This document shows, one piece after another, positions 1-6,050 of a stretch of 13,523 bases of DNA. Source of the stretch: an uncultured Peptococcaceae bacterium (GTDB lineage: Bacteria; Bacillota; Dehalobacteriia; UBA4068; JAAVYR01); assembly GCA_949739465.1 (NCBI GenBank), contig CATIYQ010000093.1, positions 1-13,523 of the forward strand, written 5' to 3'. The notes beneath the pieces were generated by a model. It made no database searches. It saw only the letters and a program-made list of their open reading frames with translations, and was not told the DNA's origin. A program made the position numbers and the translations under genes. The first letter of the stretch is position 1, and every line of letters starts with the position of its first letter.

Positions 1-1
1 A

Positions 2-496
2 GGACTCATCGTCGCCTTCGCTCTTGCCTTAAAAGAAATGAAAGAACCTTGTCAACTGGTGCTGCCCGGACGCTGGCAAAAGGAATCAGACCCCTTGGAG
101 CATATGCTCCACGCCTTACATATTGACGATAAAGTTATCTTACCGGGTTATGTGGCAGTGGACCACTTGCCATATTTTTATCGGGCGGCGCAGCTGTTTG
201 TCTATCCTTCTTTTTACGAAGGCTTTGGGTTGCCGCCCTTAGAAGCCATGGCTTGCGGCACACCGGTCATCGCCTCCAATACGTCTTCCATTCCCGAAGT
301 AGTGGGAGACGGAGCGTGTCTCGTCAATCCCTTTGACACAGTAGCCATGGCGGAGCATATCTATCGTCTCTTAAATGATGAGGACGCCCGTCGAGAGCTT
401 GCAGAAAAAGGCAGACAGCAAGTGAAAAAATATTCTTGGGCAAAGACAGCAGCATATACAGCGCGGGTCTATGAAAAAATGGTGGCAAAAAAATAA
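2..496 (+). CDS. GT4-family glycosyltransferase, C-terminal part (partial, runs off left edge)
   Basis: The frame is open from base 2 and gives 164 residues before a TAA stop, so the N-terminal half lies outside the window. What remains is the nucleotide-sugar-binding lobe of a GT-B fold enzyme. It holds a VYPSFYEGFGLPPLEAMACG block followed by a TPVIAS segment and an IPEV segment. The two glutamates of the EGFGLPPLE stretch correspond to the EX7E motif that contacts the sugar nucleotide in GT4 retaining transferases. A C-terminal amphipathic helix with the KKYSW sequence is typical of the family. The sugar donor and acceptor cannot be read from this part; capsule, exopolysaccharide or lipid glycosylation are all possible. 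The gene ends 10 bases before the stem of a strong terminator, and the next gene converges on it from the opposite strand. Confidence 0.9.
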   Translation, partial: GLIVAFALALKEMKEPCQLVLPGRWQKESDPLEHMLHALHIDDKVILPGYVAVDHLPYFYRAAQLFVYPSFYEGFGLPPLEAMACGTPVIASNTSSIPEVVGDGACLVNPFDTVAMAEHIYRLLNDEDARRELAEKGRQQVKKYSWAKTAAYTARVYEKMVAKK

Positions 497-500
497 CATA

Positions 501-537
501 AAAAAAGAGGAAGGTGGAACACCTTCCTCTTTTTTTT
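501..537. terminator. Bidirectional intrinsic terminator between converging genes
   Basis: A 10-bp stem, GAGGAAGGTG (507-516) with its complement at 520-529, encloses a GAA loop. It is flanked by six A on the left (501-506) and eight T on the right (530-537). The T run ends plus-strand transcripts of the glycosyltransferase, and the A run is read as U on the minus strand for the P-loop gene that stops at 548. The extra A:T pairs lengthen the stem in both directions. Confidence 0.9.
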
Positions 538-547
538 GCGCGCTCTT

Positions 548-1648
548 TTATTTTTGCCCTTTTTCCTTTTCGGCAGCTAGGGCTAAAATGCGGTTAAAGA
601 TTTTATTGCGAGCAGTGTCGATGCGTTCATAGTCCATGGCCTGACAATAAAAGGCTTCTAAGTCGTCGTGACGGCTTTTGGCTTTTTTCAGGTTTTCTAC
701 CGCCTGGGCAATATGGCTCTCATAGCGTTCCTCTTTGCTTTTATCCGCAACCTCTCCTTCCTGAGTCAGCATTTCTTTTTTCGCTACTGCCAAAGACAGT
801 GGGATATCCCGTTCCTGCGGAGCATACTCTTTCCCCAACAATTCTTCCGTAAGCATAGCGACGCCTAAATCGGGCAGTAGCACCATTTGCAGCTGATGGG
901 GGTCAAGAGGCATATGATACACCGTTACCCGATGTCCTCTCGACACGGCGCTCTCTGTCAATTTCTCCAGGATTTGGGTTTTGGCAGCCAGCGAACCGCC
1001 CTGCAAAACATATCTTTCCCGGCAGCCTTCCGTGATATTTTGCGCCATGCTCACCACCCCTCCCGGCGTGATAGCGCTGGCAAATAAATGACGGGGCGCG
1101 GTCTTTTCCGGTGCAAAAATCATTTCTGACCATTGCTGAGCAAGGTCTGCAATTTTTACACCGTCCTCTCTCGCCTTCTTCTCCCCTTCGATTTCTTTCA
1201 AGAGTGCAAAAGCCTTTGCCAGTTCCTCATAGGCAGCGGTAAAATACCCTGACACCTCTTTATTCACAGCAATAATTTCCCTCTTTTTGGTCCAGAGGTA
1301 AGCGTCGTCCCAAAACTCCCCTAAGTTAATCCATTCTCCTGCCGCCCCGGGGTAAATGGGGTCTAACACATGAGGATAAGTACCGTCCACCACTGCTACT
1401 TTGAGGGCAGGGACCATGACGCCGTCTAAAGAATCATTGTCAGAAGAGCATTGCCACAGCTCCACATCATAGCCCCGCTCAATCATTGCCATAGAGATTT
1501 TCTTGATAATGGTAGATTTCCCGCTACCCGGACCGCCTTTCAATGTGATGACCTGTTCCAAGTCTGCCAGATTTTCCCGATAAAAAGACTGAAACCCTTC
1601 CGCCGTATTGCTGCCGGGGAAGGCATATTTGATTTTTCCTTGCCGCAT
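548..1648 (-). CDS. PRK06851-type P-loop ATPase of unknown function (two tandem lobes)
   Basis: An uncharacterised family of about 370 residues made of two related P-loop halves. The first half has a clean Walker A, GGPGSGKS (residues 38-45 from this start). It is followed by the CSSDNDSLDGV and PALKVAVVDGT segments that I associate with PRK06851 proteins. The second half aligns by its RYVLQGG start and PDLGVAM segment, but its P-loop reads GGSLAAKT, which lacks the GxGK spacing and is probably unable to bind nucleotide. A charged helical region (about residues 290-345) closes the protein. Two ATGs are available. The one at 1648 sits 8 bases after AGGGAG, while the upstream one at 1654 is only 2 bases away, so 1648 is preferred (366 residues). 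No signal peptide or membrane segment is seen, so it is likely cytosolic. It is a single-gene unit between two terminators. The family call comes from remembered motifs; the function is unknown. Confidence 0.8.
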   Translation of the reverse strand: MRQGKIKYAFPGSNTAEGFQSFYRENLADLEQVITLKGGPGSGKSTIIKKISMAMIERGYDVELWQCSSDNDSLDGVMVPALKVAVVDGTYPHVLDPIYPGAAGEWINLGEFWDDAYLWTKKREIIAVNKEVSGYFTAAYEELAKAFALLKEIEGEKKAREDGVKIADLAQQWSEMIFAPEKTAPRHLFASAITPGGVVSMAQNITEGCRERYVLQGGSLAAKTQILEKLTESAVSRGHRVTVYHMPLDPHQLQMVLLPDLGVAMLTEELLGKEYAPQERDIPLSLAVAKKEMLTQEGEVADKSKEERYESHIAQAVENLKKAKSRHDDLEAFYCQAMDYERIDTARNKIFNRILALAAEKEKGQK

Positions 1649-1730
1649 AACCATCGCTCCCTTTTTGCATTTCTTCTTTTGTAACTTATGGTATGCGACG
1701 TTTTCTTAATCGTGCTTGACCACAGCAAGA

Positions 1731-1775
1731 GAAAAAAGAAAAAGCCAAGGAATGACCTGACTCATTCCTTGGCTT
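1731..1775 (-). terminator. Intrinsic terminator of the GntR-ABC-ymfI operon
   Basis: A perfect 14-bp stem, AAGCCAAGGAATGA (1742-1755) with its complement at 1762-1775, has a 6-base loop. On the minus strand it is followed by TTTTTCTTTTTTCTC. It lies 10 bases beyond the stop of the reductase gene at 1785, so it closes that transcript and insulates the downstream P-loop gene. Confidence 0.9.
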
Positions 1776-1784
1776 GTATATTAA

Positions 1785-2555
1785 CTAGACGATGACAAAG
1801 CCGCCGTTGGGGCTAATGACCTGTCCCGTAATAAACGCCCCTTGTGGCGACGACAAAAAGCCGACCAACCCTGCCACATCTTGAGGCGTTCCGATAACGC
1901 CTAAAGGCGTTTCCTCTTTTAACGCCGCTATGTCGGCAGCAGATAAATGACTGTTCATAGCCGTGTCGATAACGCCGGGCGCAACGCAATTCACCCGAAT
2001 CCCCGAAGGTCCTACCTCTTTGGCAAGGGCTTTGGTAAAGCTGATAAGGGCGCCCTTGGTGACGCTGTACGCCACTTCACAGGACGCACCAACCATACCC
2101 CAGATAGAAGAGATATTGATGATAACGCCTCTTTTCTCATGTATCATAGACGGCAACGCCCGTTTGGCGCACCAGATTGCCCCCGATACATTGACCTGCC
2201 ACATCTCCTGCCACCGTTCCTCCGTCATATCAGTGAAAAGCTGTTGCCGCGCCACCCCCGCATTATTCACCAAAAGGGTCACATTGCCCCACTGTTTTTC
2301 GATAGCAGCAAACATCTCCTCTACTTGCGCAGCAGAAGAGATATCGCAATCAAGAACAATCCCCTCGCCACCTCCTGCAACGATAGAGGCACAAAGGGCT
2401 TGACAAGCCTCTTGATTGGTATGGTATTGCAACGCCACCCGATAGCCGTCTGCTGCCAGCTGCCGACCGATAGCCGAGCCAATGCCCCCTGACGCTCCCG
2501 TTACCAATGCAATGGGTTTTTCCTCTTGAGATTTGAGCGATACCAAAGATTCCAT
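1785..2555 (-). CDS. ymfI: Short-chain dehydrogenase/reductase, probable EF-P 5-aminopentanone reductase (YmfI-like)
   Basis: A classical SDR of 256 residues. The NADP(H)-binding TGASGGIG sits at residues 19-26 and NNAG at 97-100. The catalytic residues are N122, S150, Y163 and K167, with YSVTK carrying the last two. A FabG-like acyl-ACP reductase is the generic alternative. The ISSIWGMVGASCEV block, the QQLFTDMTEE segment and the ITGQVISPNGGF end match what I know of Bacillota YmfI proteins. Those reduce the 5-aminopentanone group on a lysine of elongation factor P to 5-aminopentanol. The ATG at 2555 is chosen because AAAAGGGG lies 7 bases upstream; the ATG at 2561 is only 1 base from it, and the longer open frame runs back into the permease gene. 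It follows the permease stop by 13 bases and is last in the operon. No EF-P gene is in the window, so the specific role is inferred. Confidence 0.75.
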   Translation of the reverse strand: MESLVSLKSQEEKPIALVTGASGGIGSAIGRQLAADGYRVALQYHTNQEACQALCASIVAGGGEGIVLDCDISSAAQVEEMFAAIEKQWGNVTLLVNNAGVARQQLFTDMTEERWQEMWQVNVSGAIWCAKRALPSMIHEKRGVIINISSIWGMVGASCEVAYSVTKGALISFTKALAKEVGPSGIRVNCVAPGVIDTAMNSHLSAADIAALKEETPLGVIGTPQDVAGLVGFLSSPQGAFITGQVISPNGGFVIV

Positions 2556-2568
2556 AGTCATACCCCTT

Positions 2569-3207
2569 TTATAATTCTTTTTTGGCAAAAATCGCCGCCG
2601 AGCATAAGTAAGACGCGCCAAATCCCGCTAACACCAAAATGGGCAAGAATTTCAGCCACATGAGCATTGTGGCTTCATCAGGCAGCGGCAGATGATAGAC
2701 TTCAGCAAATTTCAAAAATCCTAATATGAGTATAACGGGTAAAAAGCAAACTGCCAAGAGAAGGATACGACCTTTTTCCACGCCGAAGCGATACATCAAC
2801 GGCAGAAGTAGGCTGAGCATGAAGAGCGCTGCTGCCGCGCCTCCCAAGCAGCTGGGCAAAACTTCCTCCGAAAAAGAGATATCCTGGGTCAGGCTTAAGA
2901 GATAACCACTCAACAGTCCCAACCCTAATCCAATAACCAGCATAATGAGAGCAAAGAGGTATTTACCGCCAACCATTTGCCGACGAGAAACAGGCAGAGA
3001 GAGACAATATTTATTCCATTTGCCGTACTCATCATAAGAAAAGGAAGAAATCACCATCATGGCGCAAAGGAAAACCATCATCGCGCTAACGAAACCTGCC
3101 GGCTGCCCTAAAAACGCCAATAGCACATAAAACACAACCAAGGCAAGCATGGTCCTGCCATACCGTGCCATGGTATAGAAATCTTTTAAGATTAACCCTT
3201 TCATCAT
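2569..3207 (-). CDS. ABC-2 type transporter permease subunit
   Basis: A very hydrophobic protein of 212 residues with about six membrane segments (roughly 17-35, 38-54, 82-108, 117-137, 145-165, 182-205). Between segments 2 and 3 is a cytoplasmic loop with SYDEYGKWNKYCLSLPVSR. The DE-W-Y-LP-R pattern is typical of ABC-2 permeases of the small Bacillota exporters where the coupling helix docks on the ATPase. It starts 9 bases after the ATPase stop, and its AGGAGG site overlaps that TAG stop, so translation is probably coupled. Two adjacent ATGs exist; the first (3207) has 5-base spacing and the second 8, so the true start may be one codon later. With the ATPase it should form a membrane exporter. 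The substrate is unknown; antimicrobial peptides or cell-wall-active compounds are the usual guess for YtrA-controlled systems. Confidence 0.88.
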   Translation of the reverse strand: MMKGLILKDFYTMARYGRTMLALVVFYVLLAFLGQPAGFVSAMMVFLCAMMVISSFSYDEYGKWNKYCLSLPVSRRQMVGGKYLFALIMLVIGLGLGLLSGYLLSLTQDISFSEEVLPSCLGGAAAALFMLSLLLPLMYRFGVEKGRILLLAVCFLPVILILGFLKFAEVYHLPLPDEATMLMWLKFLPILVLAGFGASYLCSAAIFAKKEL

Positions 3208-3216
3208 ACATCCCTC

Positions 3217-4122
3217 CTATACTTTCGCTACTTGCTTCTTCTCTTTAGGCAGGAAGACCATGAGCTGTTCCAGGCTGACATTTTCCACCACTGCATTAGG
3301 ATACTTTGCCGCCATGGTTTTCCGCTCCCGTACCAATACTTCTACGCCAAATTGATTTTCCCGATAAGCCACCATATCCTCCGCCGCCATATGGGCGAAG
3401 TCCTCTCTCGTACATTTAAGGATAGCATAGCCGAATAAAATATCTTCCCGCTCCCCATATAGCGCCTGCTGCCCTGCATGAAGATAGAGCAGATAGTCCG
3501 CTACCTTTTCCATATCACCGGTAATGTGGGAAGAAAACAAAATGCTGTTTTCCTCCGATTGGACAAACTCTAAAAACAAATCTAAAATCTCGTTACGGCA
3601 AACAGGGTCGATACCACCCGTCGGTTCGTCTAAGATTAAGAGCCGCGGATGATGGGCAAGGGCGGAAGACAAAGACAACTTCATTTTCATGCCCTTAGAA
3701 AATTCTTTGATTTGCTGCCCGGTCGGCAAAGAAAACCGCTCCAAATAGCTTTGATATAGCGCGTCGTCCCAATTTAGGAAAACATTGGACAACACCTTGC
3801 CCACCTGCTGCGGCGTTACCCCTTCATAGAAGAATCCTTCGTCCAACACCACACCAATTTGGCTTTTGATTTCTTTTTCTGCTGTTTGCATATCCTTGCC
3901 CCAAAAACGGATATTGCCGCTATCCTTGGTAATAGCGTTTAATAACAGCTTAATCAGGGTGGTTTTCCCGGCGCCGTTTTCCCCGATTAACCCTAAAATG
4001 GTCCCTTGGGGCAGGCTGAAAGAAATATCTTTTAAGGCGAAGCCCTCACCGCCATGTTTTACCTGATACTGTTTATTTAAATGTTCTACGGCGATTGCCG
4101 CCGTCCATTCCATTGCAGACAT
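3217..4122 (-). CDS. ABC transporter ATP-binding protein (YtrB/EcsA-like)
   Basis: A 301-residue nucleotide-binding subunit. Walker A GENGAGKT is at 47-54, the signature FSKGMK at 141-146 and Walker B LLILDEP at 161-167. A GGID D-loop follows, and the switch histidine is H199 in SSH. The Q-loop position reads VVLDEGFFYE, without the usual glutamine. This is common in the subfamily paired with ABC-2 exporters regulated by GntR proteins. About 90 extra residues follow the core and probably contact the permease or regulate it. The ATG at 4122 is 7 bases after a perfect AGGAGG, which makes the start secure. The gene lies 11 bases after the repressor stop and 9 before the permease start, so all three are one transcription unit. 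It should hydrolyse ATP at the inner face of the membrane to drive the exporter. Confidence 0.93.
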   Translation of the reverse strand: MSAMEWTAAIAVEHLNKQYQVKHGGEGFALKDISFSLPQGTILGLIGENGAGKTTLIKLLLNAITKDSGNIRFWGKDMQTAEKEIKSQIGVVLDEGFFYEGVTPQQVGKVLSNVFLNWDDALYQSYLERFSLPTGQQIKEFSKGMKMKLSLSSALAHHPRLLILDEPTGGIDPVCRNEILDLFLEFVQSEENSILFSSHITGDMEKVADYLLYLHAGQQALYGEREDILFGYAILKCTREDFAHMAAEDMVAYRENQFGVEVLVRERKTMAAKYPNAVVENVSLEQLMVFLPKEKKQVAKV

Positions 4123-4133
4123 AGAAACACCTC

Positions 4134-4517
4134 CTAATTTGCTTCATGGTCATCATAAAGCAGACGGAGCATTTCCAGCACCTCTGAAAGGGGAATATTG
4201 CCTTCCCGCGCCAAGTCTACGCTTTGTCCCAAAAGGGTCTCGACGCGGCGTAAATATTCCTCCCGTACCAGCTCCATGTTTTTCCCCGCTACAAAGCTGC
4301 CCTTCCCGGTAACGGTGGTGATGAATCCCTCCCGCTCCAGCTCTTCATAGGCGCGCTTGGTAGTGATGACGCTGATACGTAGCTCTTTGGCAAGAAGACG
4401 CATAGACGGCAGGGGCGTCCCCTCTGCCAGCTCTCCCTTTAAAATCAAATGCTTGATTTGCTGCACAATCTGCTCATAAATGGGCATATCGCCCGTATTG
4501 CGAATCAGGATATCCAT
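4134..4517 (-). CDS. GntR-family transcriptional regulator, YtrA subfamily
   Basis: A short protein of 127 residues with an N-terminal winged helix-turn-helix and no large ligand domain, the hallmark of the YtrA subfamily. PIYEQIVQQIKHLILKGEL (about 13-31) opens the fold, PLPSMRLLAKELRISVITTK (about 36-55) is the helix-turn-helix, and the TGKGSFVAG wing follows. The C-terminal tail of about 50 residues is a helical dimerisation arm. The ATG at 4517 has TGGAG 5 bases upstream. It heads the operon with the ABC genes, and a perfect palindrome overlaps its promoter, so autorepression of the whole operon is the likely mode. In known YtrA systems, repression is relieved by cell-envelope stress or a small ligand; which one applies here cannot be seen. 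Confidence 0.93.
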   Translation of the reverse strand: MDILIRNTGDMPIYEQIVQQIKHLILKGELAEGTPLPSMRLLAKELRISVITTKRAYEELEREGFITTVTGKGSFVAGKNMELVREEYLRRVETLLGQSVDLAREGNIPLSEVLEMLRLLYDDHEAN

Positions 4518-4538
4518 ATTATCTCCATTTAATTTTAA

Positions 4539-4567
4539 ATATTGTATATATACTATATATACAATAT
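4539..4567. promoter_or_regulatory. Operator palindrome for the YtrA-like repressor
   Basis: A perfect inverted repeat: arm ATATTGTATATATA (4539-4552), one central C (4553), and its exact complement at 4554-4567. Twenty-nine bases of dyad symmetry lie just upstream of the repressor gene, and the right arm covers the -10 box. GTATA/TATAC half-sites are of the kind bound by YtrA-type GntR dimers. Binding here would block RNA polymerase directly. Confidence 0.85.
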
Positions 4568-4591
4568 AGACTTCATCTAATCACTTGTCAA
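4563..4591 (-). promoter_or_regulatory. Sigma-A-type promoter of the gntR-ABC-ymfI operon
   Basis: Read on the minus strand: a perfect -35 TTGACA (4591-4586), a 17-base spacer and a -10 TATATT (4568-4563). Transcription would begin near 4556, about 40 bases before the ATG at 4517. Five of the six -10 bases lie in the palindrome, so this is a strong promoter intended to be repressed. Confidence 0.88.
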
Positions 4592-4695
4592 TAGAAAATA
4601 AAAAAAATTAGGCAACTATTTTCTTCCTGCAACATAATATGAGATGTAACTACTAATTTTCCTTCATTATTTTTATGTTTCATTATGCTTCCTCC

Positions 4696-4741
4696 AAAAA
4701 AAGAACCCTTATCAACAATCTGAAGATAAGAGTTCTTTTTT
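4696..4741 (-). terminator. Intrinsic terminator downstream of ctpA
   Basis: The left arm AAAGAACCCTTATC (ending 4713) pairs with GATAAGAGTTCTTT (starting 4725), with one C/A mismatch and an 11-base loop. On the minus strand the hairpin is followed by a run of seven T. It begins 3 bases after the ctpA stop codon. Confidence 0.82.
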
Positions 4742-4744
4742 GCT

Positions 4745-5932
4745 TTATGCCGCTGCGTCTTCCTCTGCGGCTATTTTCTCCTGCAATACTTCTACTGCCT
4801 TTGCCAGCTGCGGGTCTTTTTCCACCAGCCCGGAGAGAGAGTCCGTAAGAGGCAGGTCCTCCGGCCAAGGCACTTCATAATCCGCCGGCAAGCCTTTCTT
4901 ATGGACCTCCCGCCCCTGGGCAGTGAAATATTGGGCATAGGTATAACGGACTCCCGCCCCACTGGGCAGCCCGATGACATATTGGGCAATGCCCTTGCCA
5001 TAGGTATTGACACCTACCGTATCCGCCCGATGATAGTCCTGCATGGTGCCAATAAATACTTCGGAAGCAGAAGCAGAAGCGTCGTTTTGCAAAATAACCA
5101 GAGGAATATCAATACCCTCCATATCGCCAACATACCGCTTTTTCCCCGTGTTATCGTTCATCAAAAGCAGGGTGTTTTCCTTAGGCAGGAAATAGTCTAA
5201 GAGCCACAGCGCGCCATCCAGCACGCCACCGGGATTATATCTTAAATCAATAATCAACCCGTCTAGGTCGCCACCTTCTGCCAGCAAATCGTCATAAACC
5301 GCTTGGAACTCGTCGGAAATATTCATATTAAAGGAGCTAATGCTCATATAGCCCAGATTGCTGTTTGCCCCTTCCAGTCGTTTGCCTGTGATTGCCTGAG
5401 AGGAGACTTCTTCCCTGGTCAGCGTTTTTACGGGCAACACTTTACCGTTCCGCTCGATTTCAATGCGGACCTTGGTGCCAATCTCACCCTTCATTTTGCT
5501 GGTCACATAGTCCAAATCTTTACCGCGGACATTTTCCCCGTCCACGCCTACCACAATATCGCCATAGCCCAAACCCGCCCGCTCCGCAGGAGAATCCCGA
5601 AAAGGCATCATCAGCATGACCGCCTGGTCCTCAGGACGAGTGGTCACATAAATACCAATGCCACCGTAAGTGCCGGATAGCTTATCAATCATGTCGTTAT
5701 ATTCCTCTGCTGTAAAATAAGCGAAATAACTATCCTGATTTTCTTCCATAAAATCTGTCATAACCGTCTCCACACGAGACGCCTGAACTTCACCGTCAAT
5801 AGAGCCGTTTGCCGACAAAAAGCTGGTATCCAGCGTATGCTGCATATAAAGAAAACCAAATCCCCCTGCCAATATAAAGCATACCAGCAGCAAGATGCGC
5901 CCCCAACCAAAGGGTCGTTGTTCTGTTTCCAT
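4745..5932 (-). CDS. ctpA: Carboxy-terminal processing protease (S41 family, CtpA/CtpB-like)
   Basis: A 395-residue serine protease with an N-terminal membrane anchor (about 11-30), a helical region, a PDZ domain (about 85-165, with GIGIYV and SPAERAGLGYGD) and the S41 catalytic domain. The nucleophile is S288 in NDASASASE and the general base is K313 in TYGKG. This assignment rests on the 25-residue Ser-Lys spacing and the Asp 11 residues after the Ser (D299), matching E. coli Tsp S430/D441/K455. The GLIIDLRYNPGG motif is also present. It acts outside the membrane, cutting exposed C-termini of envelope proteins. The ATG at 5932 lies about 9 bases after GAGGAG. It is last in the ftsEX-M23 cluster but separated from it by a terminator, so it probably has its own promoter. 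In other bacteria such proteases limit the amount of cell-wall hydrolases; that the M23 neighbour is a substrate is a guess. Confidence 0.92.
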   Translation of the reverse strand: METEQRPFGWGRILLLVCFILAGGFGFLYMQHTLDTSFLSANGSIDGEVQASRVETVMTDFMEENQDSYFAYFTAEEYNDMIDKLSGTYGGIGIYVTTRPEDQAVMLMMPFRDSPAERAGLGYGDIVVGVDGENVRGKDLDYVTSKMKGEIGTKVRIEIERNGKVLPVKTLTREEVSSQAITGKRLEGANSNLGYMSISSFNMNISDEFQAVYDDLLAEGGDLDGLIIDLRYNPGGVLDGALWLLDYFLPKENTLLLMNDNTGKKRYVGDMEGIDIPLVILQNDASASASEVFIGTMQDYHRADTVGVNTYGKGIAQYVIGLPSGAGVRYTYAQYFTAQGREVHKKGLPADYEVPWPEDLPLTDSLSGLVEKDPQLAKAVEVLQEKIAAEEDAAA

Positions 5933-5990
5933 AAATCTTCTCTCCTCTAAAAGATTGCCCTTTTCCTATTTATATCACATAATTTTTTTT

Positions 5991-5999
5991 AGTATACCA
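5991..5999 (-). promoter_or_regulatory. Possible extended -10 promoter for ctpA
   Basis: On the minus strand TGGTATACT fits an extended -10 element (TGn then TATACT). It stands just after the terminator of the M23 gene and about 60 bases before the ctpA start. No good -35 is seen 17 bases upstream, where the terminator T-tract lies. The terminator makes some promoter here necessary, but this exact site is uncertain. Confidence 0.4.
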
Positions 6000-6009
6000 C
6001 AAGTTTCTG

Positions 6010-6043
6010 AAAAAAAACAGAAGGGGCGTTTCCCCTTCTGTTT
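6010..6043 (-). terminator. Intrinsic terminator between the M23 gene and ctpA
   Basis: A perfect 12-bp stem, AAACAGAAGGGG (6015-6026) with its complement at 6032-6043, has a 5-base loop. On the minus strand a run of eight T (6017-6010) follows. It starts 7 bases past the M23 gene stop and should end most ftsE-initiated transcripts before ctpA. Confidence 0.9.
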
Positions 6044-6050
6044 GATTTTT

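Noticed and set aside
1947..2492. 181-codon plus-strand frame antisense to the reductase gene
   Set aside because: A shadow of the SDR gene, whose complete catalytic motifs prove the minus-strand reading.
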